Source: Sphingomonas sp. DG1-23 (GTDB taxonomy: Bacteria; Pseudomonadota; Alphaproteobacteria; Sphingomonadales; Sphingomonadaceae). From it: 64,000 nucleotides of DNA. Under the pieces are notes generated by a model. That model saw only the letters and a program-made list of their open reading frames with translations, did no database searches and was not told the DNA's origin. Each line of letters opens with the position of its first letter. Position 1 is the stretch's first letter. The translations under genes and the position numbers were made by a program. Location of the stretch: assembly GCF_030730875.1 (NCBI RefSeq), contig NZ_JAVAMA010000016.1, forward strand, positions 45,248-109,247, given 5' to 3'. Positions 8,601 through 18,115 of the stretch are shown here, one piece after another.

Positions 8601-11422
8601 AGCCGGCGCCGCGCCGTCAATATCTCGCGGCTGTACAGCTCGACGGATATGGCCTGATTGGCGATCGGCTTGCCCGAGGTATCAAGCGCGACGAAGCGCA
8701 GCCGCAAATCGTCCTGCTTCATCAGCCAGCCGTCGGTCTTGATGCCGAGCTGGACCGCGCTGGTGTAGATCGGGATTCGCCGCGATGCGGTCAGGATCTC
8801 GCCATTGGCGTCCTGATAATCCATCTCGATCTGCATATTGGTCGGCTGGTCGAGACTCTGCGGCACCTCGACCGAGGTCCGCGCAGTGCCGTCGCCGCCC
8901 AAGGTGACCGGCAAGGTCTGGGTCGGCGGCAGCGGAGTCGATTCCTCGTCGGTCTCGTCGTCGCCATTCAGGGGTTTGACGCCTTCGGTCAGCGCGCGGC
9001 CGCCGAAGCTGTAGCTGTCATAGCCGTCCGGAGTGCTGATTCCCTCGAACCAGCCGACGCGGAGCTCGACCGGCAGATTGCCCGCGCCGCCGCCCGACAA
9101 ATAGCCGACGAACAGGTCGAGCGGCAGCGTGCTTGGCCGCACCGCGGCTTCCTTGGGCCCGGCGACCGAGGCCTTCATCGTCGGGAGCTTGTATTCGTCG
9201 ATCTTGAACGACTGGCTGGTGTAGACGACTTTCTCGTCGCCATCCTCGGTGCGCACGACCTGGACGTCGTAATCGCCCATCTTGGCGCCCTGCGGCGCGG
9301 TCCATTCGGTCTCGCCGATGCCGTTGGCGTCGATGCTCAGCGGCAGATCGTACTTGGTGTCCGAGCCGCGATGCGACAGGCGCAGCGTGCCGGTAAAGGC
9401 CGGCGACGTGCCGAAGCCGCCGGCGATCGGCTGGCGGACGATGTGCTTCATGTGGATCGTCTCGCCCTGGCGGACGAGCGCGCGATCGAACACCGTGTGG
9501 AAAATCTGCTCCTGCTTCTGCCAGCCATAAGGCAGGTCGAAATCGAAGGGGCGGATGCCCTCGCCCCATTGGGTCAGGGTGAAGCTGAAATCGTCGGCCT
9601 TGCGCGCCGAGATCATCAGTGGCGAATCATTGCCGCCTTCGCAGCTCGAATAGGTCTCGGGCTCAGGTAGTCCGGCAGGAACGCCGAGCCGGCCCGACGC
9701 ATCGGTGGTGCCCTTGGCGAGGACCTGCCCGGTACAGCTGTCGGTGATGCGCACCTCGGCGCTGCCGACGCCCTTGCCGCTGTCGAGCGCAGTCACCCAG
9801 ACCAGCGACTGGTCGCGGCCCCATTTGAAATGCACGCTCATATTGGTGACGAGCGCGCCAGCCGCGACGTAGCGCGGGCTGTTGCGGCCGAGCAGCGCAT
9901 TGCCGAGCCGCGGGCTGGCGAGCTCGACGACGTAGAATCCGGGCTTGGTCAGCGGGATCCCGACGACTTCGAAATCCTTGCCCTTGCCGGGGAGCGAGAC
10001 CTGGAACGGCTTGCCGGTCGCCGGGGTGAGCAAGGGCTTCGCCCCCGTCTGGTTGATCTGGATCGTCTCTTCGCCGCGCCGGATGTTGTCGCTCTTGGTC
10101 TCGGCGGCATCGTCGATCGCGCGCAGCCATCTGGCGATCTCGCCGTCGCCGCCCTCGACCTTGAGGCTCTGGCCGCCGACCGCCATCTGGTTGCCGGCGA
10201 GCTGGCCCTCGACGTTGCGCACGGTGACCGGGAGCACTCCGCCCTCGGCGGCTTCGAGGATGCCGAAATCGGCGGCGAACTTTACCAGCGGCGGCGCCTC
10301 GTCGAAGCGCACGTCGAGCGGGAAGCGCTCGCCATTGGAGAGTTTCCGGCCGCTTTCGTCGGTGACATTGGCCGGCAGCGTCAGCTTCGCGGTCACCGCC
10401 GCAGGGAGCGGCGCCTTGAACTTGACGTCGGCGATCGTAGCCTTGCGCTTCTCCTCGTCGGAGAAGACCGGGGTCAGCGCCTTGCCGTCGGGCAAGGTGA
10501 TGCGGATCGCCTCGGCCTGCGCGCGCGGGATCGGCGCCGAGAAGCGCACCCATGCGTCCTGCACCGGGCTGCAGCCGGCCTGCGCATTGACTCGCGAGCA
10601 TTCGAAGCGCGCGGCGAACGGCTTGCGCACGGTGAAGTCGAAGCGCTGGTCGGTGCCCGCGGTGCGGGCGCCGGCCGCAATGTCCTTGCCCCAGACCAAG
10701 GCGACGTCGCGGCCCGGCGGGAGCGGCCGGCGGCATTTGAGCGCGACGACGCTGGCGGTCGCTTTGGCGCGATCGGCCTCGCTGGCGGGAAGCGCCTTGG
10801 GCAGCCCGGCTTCTTCGAGGAAGCTCTGCACTGCCCATTGATCGGTGCCGAGCCCGGCGAGCAATTTGCCCGGCACGTCGGCGGGAAGCACGTCGACCGG
10901 GATCTTCTCGCCGACGCCGTCGACCGCGCAATAGGCATGCGCGCCGACCGAAGCGCGATCCGGCGCGATGTTGGCGGCGACGAGGAACGTCTGGTCCTCC
11001 TCGATCTGCCCGCCATAGCGGCTCGGCAGTACCGCGCGGGCGATCGGGCCGCCGCTGTCGACGGTGAATTTGGTCTGGCCGGTCAGCGCGTAGCCGGCGA
11101 GGCTCTTGAGCTTGTCCCTCAGGGTGAAGGTGCAGGTCACCCCGCCGGGGAGCGGGCTGGCGAATTCGTGGACGAAGGTCTGCTGGTCGACCCAACGCCC
11201 TTCGCCCCCGACCGGGCATTCGACGTTGAACGGCCCTGCCGCGCGCGGATCGCCGAGGGGAACCATCGCCTGGTTGAACCGCGCGGTGAACCGCTCGATC
11301 GCGCCGCCCCCGACGCCGGGCGTGGCCATTTCCACCTGCGGGCTGTTGTCGCCCATCGCCAGTGTCGCGCCGAGCGGCGCGGCGATCAACGCCAGGATCC
11401 CCAGCCGGGCAGCGAGCTTCAT
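5666..11422 (-). CDS. Bacterial alpha-2-macroglobulin (protease inhibitor)
   Basis: A 1,918-residue exported protein of the bacterial A2M family, which traps attacking proteases in the periplasm. It carries an N-terminal signal peptide (MKLAARLGILALIAAPLGAT) but no lipobox Cys, unlike E. coli YfhM, so it may be a soluble periplasmic protein. It has many MG-type beta domains, and the reactive thioester motif YGCLEQ is intact at about Cys1470, so a covalent-trapping mechanism is expected. The ATG at 11422 is preferred over the slightly longer frame because the signal peptide starts there. It pairs with pbpC downstream. It is longer than the ~1,650 residues of YfhM. Confidence 0.93.
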   Translation of the reverse strand: MKLAARLGILALIAAPLGATLAMGDNSPQVEMATPGVGGGAIERFTARFNQAMVPLGDPRAAGPFNVECPVGGEGRWVDQQTFVHEFASPLPGGVTCTFTLRDKLKSLAGYALTGQTKFTVDSGGPIARAVLPSRYGGQIEEDQTFLVAANIAPDRASVGAHAYCAVDGVGEKIPVDVLPADVPGKLLAGLGTDQWAVQSFLEEAGLPKALPASEADRAKATASVVALKCRRPLPPGRDVALVWGKDIAAGARTAGTDQRFDFTVRKPFAARFECSRVNAQAGCSPVQDAWVRFSAPIPRAQAEAIRITLPDGKALTPVFSDEEKRKATIADVKFKAPLPAAVTAKLTLPANVTDESGRKLSNGERFPLDVRFDEAPPLVKFAADFGILEAAEGGVLPVTVRNVEGQLAGNQMAVGGQSLKVEGGDGEIARWLRAIDDAAETKSDNIRRGEETIQINQTGAKPLLTPATGKPFQVSLPGKGKDFEVVGIPLTKPGFYVVELASPRLGNALLGRNSPRYVAAGALVTNMSVHFKWGRDQSLVWVTALDSGKGVGSAEVRITDSCTGQVLAKGTTDASGRLGVPAGLPEPETYSSCEGGNDSPLMISARKADDFSFTLTQWGEGIRPFDFDLPYGWQKQEQIFHTVFDRALVRQGETIHMKHIVRQPIAGGFGTSPAFTGTLRLSHRGSDTKYDLPLSIDANGIGETEWTAPQGAKMGDYDVQVVRTEDGDEKVVYTSQSFKIDEYKLPTMKASVAGPKEAAVRPSTLPLDLFVGYLSGGGAGNLPVELRVGWFEGISTPDGYDSYSFGGRALTEGVKPLNGDDETDEESTPLPPTQTLPVTLGGDGTARTSVEVPQSLDQPTNMQIEMDYQDANGEILTASRRIPIYTSAVQLGIKTDGWLMKQDDLRLRFVALDTSGKPIANQAISVELYSREILTARRRLIGGFYAYDNQMKTTKLGATCSATTDAQGLASCQLDPGVSGEVYAVATTRDAEGNVARATRSTWLVGDDDWWFGGDNGDRMDVIPEQLEYKAGETAKFQVRMPFREATALVTVEREGVLSSFVVGLSGKDPVIEVPMPAAYAPDVYVSVMAVRGRVSGFANWRSNLARDWGLPFSQDGGKPTATVDLAKPAYRLGIAKVKVGWEGHRLGVAVKAEKATYAARDMANVDIQVKNPDGSSAREADVAFAAVDEALLQLAPNESWDVLTAMMGDRPISVLTSTAQTQVVGKRHYGKKAVEAGGGGGGDLSGLNRENFQPVLLWKGKVPLDDKGHARVQVPLSDALTSFKLVAIATNGAQLFGTGEASVRTHQDLSIYPGVPQVVRTGDTFGAMFTLRNGSDKPMRVTATVALTPAVAQGKPLTVEIPAGGAAPVSWNLTAPNAAGQLSWTVSARSADGKAVDKVTVAQDVIPAVPVETWAATLARVGEGTSFSIAPPAGALPGLGMVDVTLADTLAPPLQGVRDYMAAYPYGCLEQRTSRAIALGDTGMWNGIAGELPAYQDGDGLLRYFPGEWAGSEALTAYILSITAEAGLPLPDGPRAKAIDAMKAVLDGRLRREDYGDVRLQRIAAFSALARQGAATAAMLGQLGIAPNEMPTSSLADYLAALAKVPGLANGTQLRADAEQVLRTRLVYEGTRIDLSDKGNMPWWLMSSDDEAAIKAVMVTLGRPGWQADTPKMMVGVAMRQQRGHWGTTTGNAWGTIAARKFMAAYPAEAIAGITTASLGSASVSRPWPLLEPQRSFSLPLPTAATPLVMRQSGGAGPWAFVRVKAAVPLTQPLMAGYKMTKQVSVVQGLAPGRHTRGDVIKVTISVEASAERNWVVINDPVPSGATVIGSLGGQSEMLNQQAGTAEGVSPNWIERGQGSWRAYYGWVPRGSFTISYVMRLNAAGRFSLPATRVEAMYSPEIRAQLPNAVMTVAER

Positions 11423-11607
11423 TGCAACCAATCCCCCAAAAGGCGCGCGCACCCTAGCCGTCACGGAGAGTCAGGCCAACGCCGAATTGACTGACTCCGA
11501 AACGGACAGGAATCGACCTGCGCACGCGCCAGTCAACTTGATCATTTAATAAACAATGCGGAAGATGACTGCATCCGAATCGGAGATATGGCGGTGATGG
11601 GACGATC

Positions 11608-12996
11608 ATGCTGGTCACCGCGATAGATGCAATTGCCCGCGAAGCGACTCTGTTCGCTGCGATCTGGTTCCTTGTCGGCGGCGTTGACGATCTTCTGGTC
11701 GACCTCATCTACGGCGCAAGATGCCTTCATCTGGCGACGTTTTGCCGGATTCGGGCGTCGCACGTGATTTCGATGCCGGATACCGGGATTCCGCCCGGCC
11801 GGATCGTCGTCTTCGTTGCGGCGTGGGACGAGGCGCGGGTGATCGGCCGAATGCTGCATACCGCGCTCGCCCGCTTCGCCCATGAGGATTACCGTATCTA
11901 TGTCGGCACCTATCCCAATGACCCTGCGACGATCGCGGCGGTCGCCGACGTGGCGGAGGCGGATCCGCGCGTCCGGCTGGTGATCGGCAGTGCGCCGGGA
12001 CCGACGACAAAGGCCGATTGCCTCAATGCCTTGTGGCGCGCGCTGCTGCGCGACGAGGTGGCCGAAGGCTTCACCACGCTGGGCATCGCACTCCACGACG
12101 CCGAGGACATCGTCCACCCGCAGGAACTCGCTGTCTATGCCCGCTGGCTCCGGCATTGCGCGACCGTCCAGCTCCCGGTCATCCCGCTTCCCCATCCCCG
12201 GTCGCGGTTCGTCGCAGGGCATTATTGCGACGAGTTCGCCGAGGCGCATGGCAAGGTGCTCGTCGTCCGCCAGGCGCTCGGGGCGGGGCTGCCGCTCGCC
12301 GGCGTGGGCTGCGCGATCCGCCGCGACATGCTCGGCGCGATCGCCGCGGCGCGGGGCGGCGCGCCGTTCGACGCGACCAGCCTCACCGAGGATTACGAGC
12401 TCGGCCTGACGATCGGCGCGATGGGCGGTCGCGTGTGCCTCGCGCGCGTCGCCGAAAGTCCCGGCGGCCCGCCCGTGGCGGTGCGGGCGTATTTCCCCGA
12501 CACGCCGGCCGCCGCGATCCGGCAAAAGGCGCGCTGGCTGACCGGCATCGCACTCGCCGGCTGGGACCGCACCGGCTGGCGCGCGACATTGCACCCCGGC
12601 GATCACTGGATGCGGATGCGCGATCGCCGCGCGACGCTCGCGCTGCCGGTGCTCGCGATCGCCTATGCCACCTTGCTGCTGTGGAGCGCCTCGGCATTGC
12701 TCCATCTGCTCGATCGCTCGGCGATGCCTGCACTTTCTTCGGCGGTGCGCGCATTGCTCTGGACCAATTTCGCGCTGCTGCTCTGGCTGCTGCTCGTGCG
12801 CGCGGCGTTCGTCCAGCGTGCTTATGGCTGGCGCGAGGCATTGTGGTCGGCGCCGCGAGTGCTGGTCGGCAATTACATCGCCTTGTTCGCCGCCCGCCGC
12901 GCGATCGCGCTCTATGTCCGGATCCTCTTCGGCGCCGCGCCGCGCTGGGACAAGACCGACCATCAATTTCCCGACTTGCCGCAGGCCACTCCGTGA
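11608..12996 (+). CDS. NfrB-like membrane glycosyltransferase (GT2 family)
   Basis: A 462-residue inner-membrane glycosyltransferase. There is one hydrophobic segment at the N-terminus and two to three near the C-terminus (LPVLAIAYATLLLWSASALL; LLWTNFALLLWLLLVRAAFV). Between them is a GT-A domain with DAED (about 164-167), TED in SLTEDYELG (about 259) and QKARW (about 307-311), the D,D,D,QxxRW set of processive GT2 enzymes. It most resembles the transferase part of NfrB, the inner-membrane half of the phage N4 receptor in E. coli, which synthesises an exopolysaccharide. It lacks the C-terminal MshEN-type c-di-GMP domain of NfrB. It overlaps the next gene by four bases (GTGA). Confidence 0.82.
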   Translation: MLVTAIDAIAREATLFAAIWFLVGGVDDLLVDLIYGARCLHLATFCRIRASHVISMPDTGIPPGRIVVFVAAWDEARVIGRMLHTALARFAHEDYRIYVGTYPNDPATIAAVADVAEADPRVRLVIGSAPGPTTKADCLNALWRALLRDEVAEGFTTLGIALHDAEDIVHPQELAVYARWLRHCATVQLPVIPLPHPRSRFVAGHYCDEFAEAHGKVLVVRQALGAGLPLAGVGCAIRRDMLGAIAAARGGAPFDATSLTEDYELGLTIGAMGGRVCLARVAESPGGPPVAVRAYFPDTPAAAIRQKARWLTGIALAGWDRTGWRATLHPGDHWMRMRDRRATLALPVLAIAYATLLLWSASALLHLLDRSAMPALSSAVRALLWTNFALLLWLLLVRAAFVQRAYGWREALWSAPRVLVGNYIALFAARRAIALYVRILFGAAPRWDKTDHQFPDLPQATP

Positions 12997-14012
12997 CCGG
13001 CCAGGGGCGGCCGATCCGGTTCCTCGCCCTGGTCCTGTTGGGCTGGGTCGGCGTCCGCATCGCCTTGCTCTGGTCCGCGACCGGATCGCTGCCCGAGGCG
13101 ATCCGCGCCTTTTCACCCATCGCAGCGGCGCCCGATCCGTCTCCCGCGCCGCGGCAGGTGCGCCGCCTCACGCTGTCCGCCGAACCCCGGGCAAACCCTT
13201 CGCCACTTCCGTACGCGCCCGCCGCAGCGCCCCGGGCGCGACCCATGGCTGTCTCCGCCGCGGACCCGGAGCGCGTTCAAATGGCGCTGATGGGCCTGAT
13301 CCAATATGGCGTACCGGCGATCGTCGGCGCCGCCGCCACGCCGTTGCCGCGCGCTGCCCAGCCCGAGACTCTCCCCGCTTCGCCTTCGCGCTGGTCCGCC
13401 AGCGCATGGCTGGTCACCCGCCCCGGCACCGGCCTCGGCGCGGCCCCCGGCGCGAGCCAGCTCGGCGGCAGCCAGGCTGGGCTCCGCGTCGCGTGGATGC
13501 TGTGGCCCGACCAGCGTCTCGCCGCCTTCGGCCGATTGGCGGCGCCGCTTCGCGGCAAAGGCACCGAAGCATCGCTCGGCCTCGAATGGCAGCCGGGCCG
13601 GGCACCGGTGCGCCTCGTCGCCGAGCAGAGGTTCGGGATCGACGGGACTCCCGGCGGGCCCGGGCTGGGGATCGTCACAGGTTACGATGGACCGGTCGCG
13701 CCGGGCTTCAGGCTCGAGACCTATGGCCAGGCCGGCGCGATCCGCCGCCATCGCACCGAACCCTATGCCGATGGTGCCGCGCGGGCGATGCTGACGCTGA
13801 CCGAGACCAGCGGCATGCGCCTCGCGCTCGGTGGCGGCGCATGGGGCGCGGCGCAACGCGATGCGGCGCGCTTCGACATCGGTCCCTCGGCCACGCTCGC
13901 GGTGCCGCTCGGCAAGCGTAATGTCCGCCTCGCGCTCGACTGGCGGCAGCGCGTCGCGGGCGATGCGCGTCCGGGATCGGGCCTCGCGCTCACGCTAGGG
14001 AGCGATTTCTAG
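12993..14012 (+). CDS. NfrA C-terminal-like outer-membrane protein, short form
   Basis: A 339-residue protein starting at a GTG that overlaps the glycosyltransferase stop. The N-terminus has one hydrophobic stretch (FLALVLLGWVGVRIALLWSA), followed by about 90 Pro/Ala-rich residues. From about residue 130 the pattern is amphipathic beta-strands (LRVAWMLWPDQRLAAFGRLA; GLEWQPGRAPVRLVAEQRFG; FRLETYGQAGAI) ending in an aromatic residue (TLGSDF), as in outer-membrane barrels. This resembles the C-terminal domain of NfrA, the outer-membrane phage N4 receptor, but without its large TPR region. I infer that it is the export partner of the preceding transferase. Confidence 0.55.
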   Translation: MTGQGRPIRFLALVLLGWVGVRIALLWSATGSLPEAIRAFSPIAAAPDPSPAPRQVRRLTLSAEPRANPSPLPYAPAAAPRARPMAVSAADPERVQMALMGLIQYGVPAIVGAAATPLPRAAQPETLPASPSRWSASAWLVTRPGTGLGAAPGASQLGGSQAGLRVAWMLWPDQRLAAFGRLAAPLRGKGTEASLGLEWQPGRAPVRLVAEQRFGIDGTPGGPGLGIVTGYDGPVAPGFRLETYGQAGAIRRHRTEPYADGAARAMLTLTETSGMRLALGGGAWGAAQRDAARFDIGPSATLAVPLGKRNVRLALDWRQRVAGDARPGSGLALTLGSDF

Positions 14013-14061
14013 GCCAACGGGCTTTTGCAGCACGGCGCAAACGCGGTATCGCCTGCAGCCG

Positions 14062-14972
<911 letters not shown>

Positions 14973-14976
<4 letters not shown>

Positions 14977-15743
14977 GGCGCGCTGCCGCCGCCCTGCTGA
15001 CGCTCGCCGCGCCGTTGCTGATGGGGCAGGCCAAGCCGGTGCTCGTCCCCGACGTGTCGCAACGCAATATCGAGATCGCCTATTCGTTCACCGGCGCCGA
15101 ATTGCTGCTGTTCGGCGCGATTCTCTATCCGCGCGGACGTGCCCCCGATCCCGAGGACGGCCCCGTCGACATCGTCGTGGTGGTGCGCGGCCCGAGCCAG
15201 GCGGTACTGGTGCGCGAGAAGGAGAAGCTCGCGGGCATCTGGCTCAACGCCGAATCGACGCGCTATCGCTCGGCGCCGAGCTTCTACGCAGTCGCCTCGT
15301 CGCGCCCGATCCGCCGAATCGTCGACGAAAGGACCCGCGCGATCTACGAGCTCGGCGTCGACAGCCTCCAGCTCTCGCCCGCCTCGGGCGCGGCGCCCGA
15401 GGTGCAGGACCGGTTCGATCGCGGGCTGGTCGATCTGCGCACCCGCAGCGGCCTGTTCTACGAGGATTCGAACGCCGTCGAGATCACCGGCGGCGTGCTG
15501 TACCGGGCGCGGATCGACATTCCGGCGCGCGTTCCGGTCGGGCGGTTCACTGCCGAGACCTTCCTGATCCAGAACGGCCGGGTGCTCGCCGCCGCGGTGC
15601 GCCCGATCGACATCCGCAAATCGGGCTTCGAGCGCTTCGTCGCGACCAGCGCCGAGCGCTATTCGGTGCCTTATGGCTTGGTCGCGGTGGCGCTTTCGGT
15701 GCTGTTCGGCTGGGGTGCCGGCGCGCTTTGGCGGCGCTTCTGA
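14973..15743 (+). CDS. TIGR02186 family exported membrane protein
   Basis: A 256-residue protein with an N-terminal signal (RRAAAALLTLAAPLLMGQA), a periplasmic beta-rich domain opening LVPDVSQRNIEIAYSFTGAELLLFGAIL, and one C-terminal membrane helix (VPYGLVAVALSVLFGWGAGALW) ending in a basic tail. This is the layout of the TIGR02186 / alphaproteobacterial TM family. It starts at a GTG whose last two bases begin the TSUP stop codon, so translation is coupled. The function is unknown; linkage suggests a partner or periplasmic accessory of the TSUP transporter. Confidence 0.85.
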
Positions 15744-15825
15744 TTCATCGGACAAGTCGTTCGCGAACAACCCAATATTTACCCTCTTCGGGCATGGTGC
15801 GCTGCGTAACCCCGGGGAGTATCCG

Positions 15826-17499
15826 ATGGAAGGTCAGTTCGGCGCGCGCGCCTTCGATAATGCCGCGCCCGTTTCGTCGGCAGATTCGGTGCCGGCGCGC
15901 AGCCAGGCGCGCGCGATCGGCGCCGTGCTCGAAATCGCCGGCTCGTCGAGCCAGGTGATGTTCGATCCCGCCGAGATCGAGGCGCTCGGCGCCAGCAGCG
16001 ACGTCGCAGTCGCCAATTCGGGGCAGGTCGGCAGCCAGGTCAAGATGCGCGTCGGCAGCACATGGCTGATCGCCAATGTCCGCGCGCTCCGCCTCGACTC
16101 GAGCGGCGACCGGATCCTCGCCCAGGTCGATTTCCTCGGCGAGGGCGACGAAGAGAAGCTCACCGGCAAGCTCTACAAGTTCCGCCGCGGCGTCACCCGC
16201 TATCCTACTCCCGGCTGCGCGGTGTTCCCGGTCTCGACCGCCGATCTCAAGCAGATCTACGCCGCCGACGATCGCGCCCATATCGAGATCGGCAACGTCT
16301 ATCCGACCAAGGACATCCGCGCCGCGCTCTATGTCGATGCGATGCTCGGCAAGCACTTCGCGTTGCTCGGCTCGACCGGTACCGGCAAGTCGACCGCCGC
16401 CGCCCTGATCCTCCACCGCATCTGCGAGCTCTCGCCGCAGGGCCATATCGTGATGATCGATCCGCACGGCGAATATGCCAGCGCGTTCAAGACCACCGGC
16501 GCACTCTACGACGTCTCGAACCTGCAGATGCCCTATTGGCTGATGAACTTCGAGGAGCATTGCGAGGTGTTCCTCACCACGCAGGGCTCGGACCGCCAGG
16601 TCGATGCCGACATCCTCGCCAAGTGCATCCTGCTCGCCAAGGGCAAGAACCGGCTCGCCCAGGAATTCGGCAAGCTCACCGTCGACGCGCCGATCCCGTA
16701 TCTGCTCTCGGACCTCACCCAGATACTCCAGCTCGAAATGGGCAAGATGGACAAGGCGACCGATACGGCGCCCTATCTCCGCCTGCGCAGCAAGATCGAC
16801 GAGATCAAGGGCGACCCGCGCTATACCTTCATGTTCTCGGGCATGCTCGTCGCCGATTCGATGGCGAACTTCCTCGCGCGCATCTTCCGCCTGCCGGGCG
16901 ACGGCAAGCCGATCTCGATCATCGACGTGTCGGGTGTGCCTTCGGAAATCACGTCCGTGGTCGTCGCCGTGCTCAGCCGGATGGTGTTCGACTTCGCGAT
17001 CTGGTCGCGCGGCGAGGCCAAGCGCCCGGTGCTTCTGGTCTGCGAGGAGGCGCACCGCTACGTTCCCAACGAGCGCAACGCCGACGGCTCTTCGGTAGGC
17101 CGGATCCTCAGCCGGATCGCCAAGGAAGGGCGCAAATACGGCGTATCGCTCGGACTGATCACCCAGCGTCCGTCGGATCTCGCCGAAGGCGTGCTCTCGC
17201 AATGCGGCACGATCCTGTCGATGCGGCTCAACAACGAACGCGACCAGGCCTTCGTCAAGGCAGCGATGCCCGAAGGCGCGCGCGGCTTCCTCGATTCGAT
17301 CCCCGCGCTGCGCAATCGCGAATGCATCGCCGTGGGCGAAGGCGTCGCGACGCCGATCCGTCTGCTTTTCGATCCCCTCGAGGATGGCAAACGCCCGGCA
17401 TCGGACGACCCGCTCTTCTCCGAACTGTGGCGCGAAAGCGGCGGCGAGGAACTGATGCTCGAGCGCACGATCAAGCGCTGGCGGTCGCAGGGAAGATAA
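15826..17499 (+). CDS. HerA-like hexameric ATPase (DUF87)
   Basis: A 557-residue P-loop ATPase of the HerA/FtsK superfamily. The N-terminus forms a HAS-barrel-like beta domain (about 30-130), then Walker A GSTGTGKST (182-190), Walker B VLLVCEEAHRYVP (about 400-412) and a downstream GRKYGVSLGLITQRPSDLAEG segment with the sensor Gln and Arg finger region. HerA proteins are DNA translocases that usually work with the nuclease NurA in end resection; no nurA is seen here, so the partner is elsewhere or different. The ATG at 15826 is chosen because it begins the conserved region; the open frame runs further upstream. It is transcribed alone, with a 110-base gap after it. Confidence 0.86.
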   Translation: MEGQFGARAFDNAAPVSSADSVPARSQARAIGAVLEIAGSSSQVMFDPAEIEALGASSDVAVANSGQVGSQVKMRVGSTWLIANVRALRLDSSGDRILAQVDFLGEGDEEKLTGKLYKFRRGVTRYPTPGCAVFPVSTADLKQIYAADDRAHIEIGNVYPTKDIRAALYVDAMLGKHFALLGSTGTGKSTAAALILHRICELSPQGHIVMIDPHGEYASAFKTTGALYDVSNLQMPYWLMNFEEHCEVFLTTQGSDRQVDADILAKCILLAKGKNRLAQEFGKLTVDAPIPYLLSDLTQILQLEMGKMDKATDTAPYLRLRSKIDEIKGDPRYTFMFSGMLVADSMANFLARIFRLPGDGKPISIIDVSGVPSEITSVVVAVLSRMVFDFAIWSRGEAKRPVLLVCEEAHRYVPNERNADGSSVGRILSRIAKEGRKYGVSLGLITQRPSDLAEGVLSQCGTILSMRLNNERDQAFVKAAMPEGARGFLDSIPALRNRECIAVGEGVATPIRLLFDPLEDGKRPASDDPLFSELWRESGGEELMLERTIKRWRSQGR

Positions 17500-17609
17500 G
17501 ACCTTTCACGCTGTGGGCGAGGCGCGTGCCGGTCCTCGGCAGAAAGCGCCGGCCTATCCGGCCCGATCGACCTGGTTTTCGACAATAGCGAGGCGATCGC
17601 GCGCCGGCG

Positions 17610-18071
17610 TCAAGTATCGCGTGGATCGGCCAGATCGGGGAACAGCGCTTCGATCGCGCCGCGCAGATCGTTGGTGCCGGGAAGCAGGGCGTAATGGTCG
17701 AGCAAGCGCTTCACCAACGCCGCCTTGTGCGGACCGATGCCCGGCATCGCTTCCAGACCGGGGAGGTCCGGGTCGGAAAGCCTGTCCGCCAGATCGCCGA
17801 GCGTTCGATAGCCCGCGGCGGCCAGCTGCCGCCGCAAACCCGAAGGCAATACCGACCGGCTCACCGGAAGGTCGCGATCGGTGGCGTCCGGCACGGCGCG
17901 CAGCAATCGCGTGCTGCCCGCTTTCTCCCGCGAGAGCGTCCGGCGAATATGACCCAATTGGCCGGAACTGAGCTCAAGCTGCCGTCCGATCTGTCGATAG
18001 GTACAGCCCGATGCGCGCAGCGCACGCGCCTCCTCCAGATTAAGCGTAGCTTGCTGCGACCGGCTCAACAT
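17610..18071 (-). CDS. Small HTH plus helix-hairpin-helix protein
   Basis: A 153-residue protein I do not recognise as a named family. Residues 10-45 (LNLEEARALRASGCTYRQIG...) look like a helix-turn-helix of the kind found in recombinases and sigma-4-like domains. Residues 78-128 (LRRQLAAAGYRTLGDLADRL...LPGLEAMPGIGPHKAALVKRLL) form a helix-hairpin-helix with GIG at its turn and strongly resemble the C-terminal domain of RNA polymerase alpha. The ATG at 18071 gives both domains; longer open frames upstream run antisense into the M23 gene. A DNA-binding role is likely, the target unknown. It lies 44 bases downstream of the M23 gene and may be co-transcribed. Confidence 0.6.
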   Translation of the reverse strand: MLSRSQQATLNLEEARALRASGCTYRQIGRQLELSSGQLGHIRRTLSREKAGSTRLLRAVPDATDRDLPVSRSVLPSGLRRQLAAAGYRTLGDLADRLSDPDLPGLEAMPGIGPHKAALVKRLLDHYALLPGTNDLRGAIEALFPDLADPRDT

Positions 18072-18115
18072 CGATCCCGCGTGCCTTCGATGCCGCACCG
18101 CCCCGCTCGGGCAGC

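Noticed and set aside
5567..9670. A 1,367-codon open frame on the plus strand
   Set aside because: It lies wholly antisense to the alpha-2-macroglobulin gene, is dominated by Arg/Ala/Gly/His codons typical of GC-rich shadow frames, has no ribosome site and shows no family motif.
15745..17202. A 485-codon minus-strand open frame opposite the HerA-like gene
   Set aside because: Low-complexity His/Arg/Ala composition and complete overlap with a motif-rich ATPase gene; no ribosome site.
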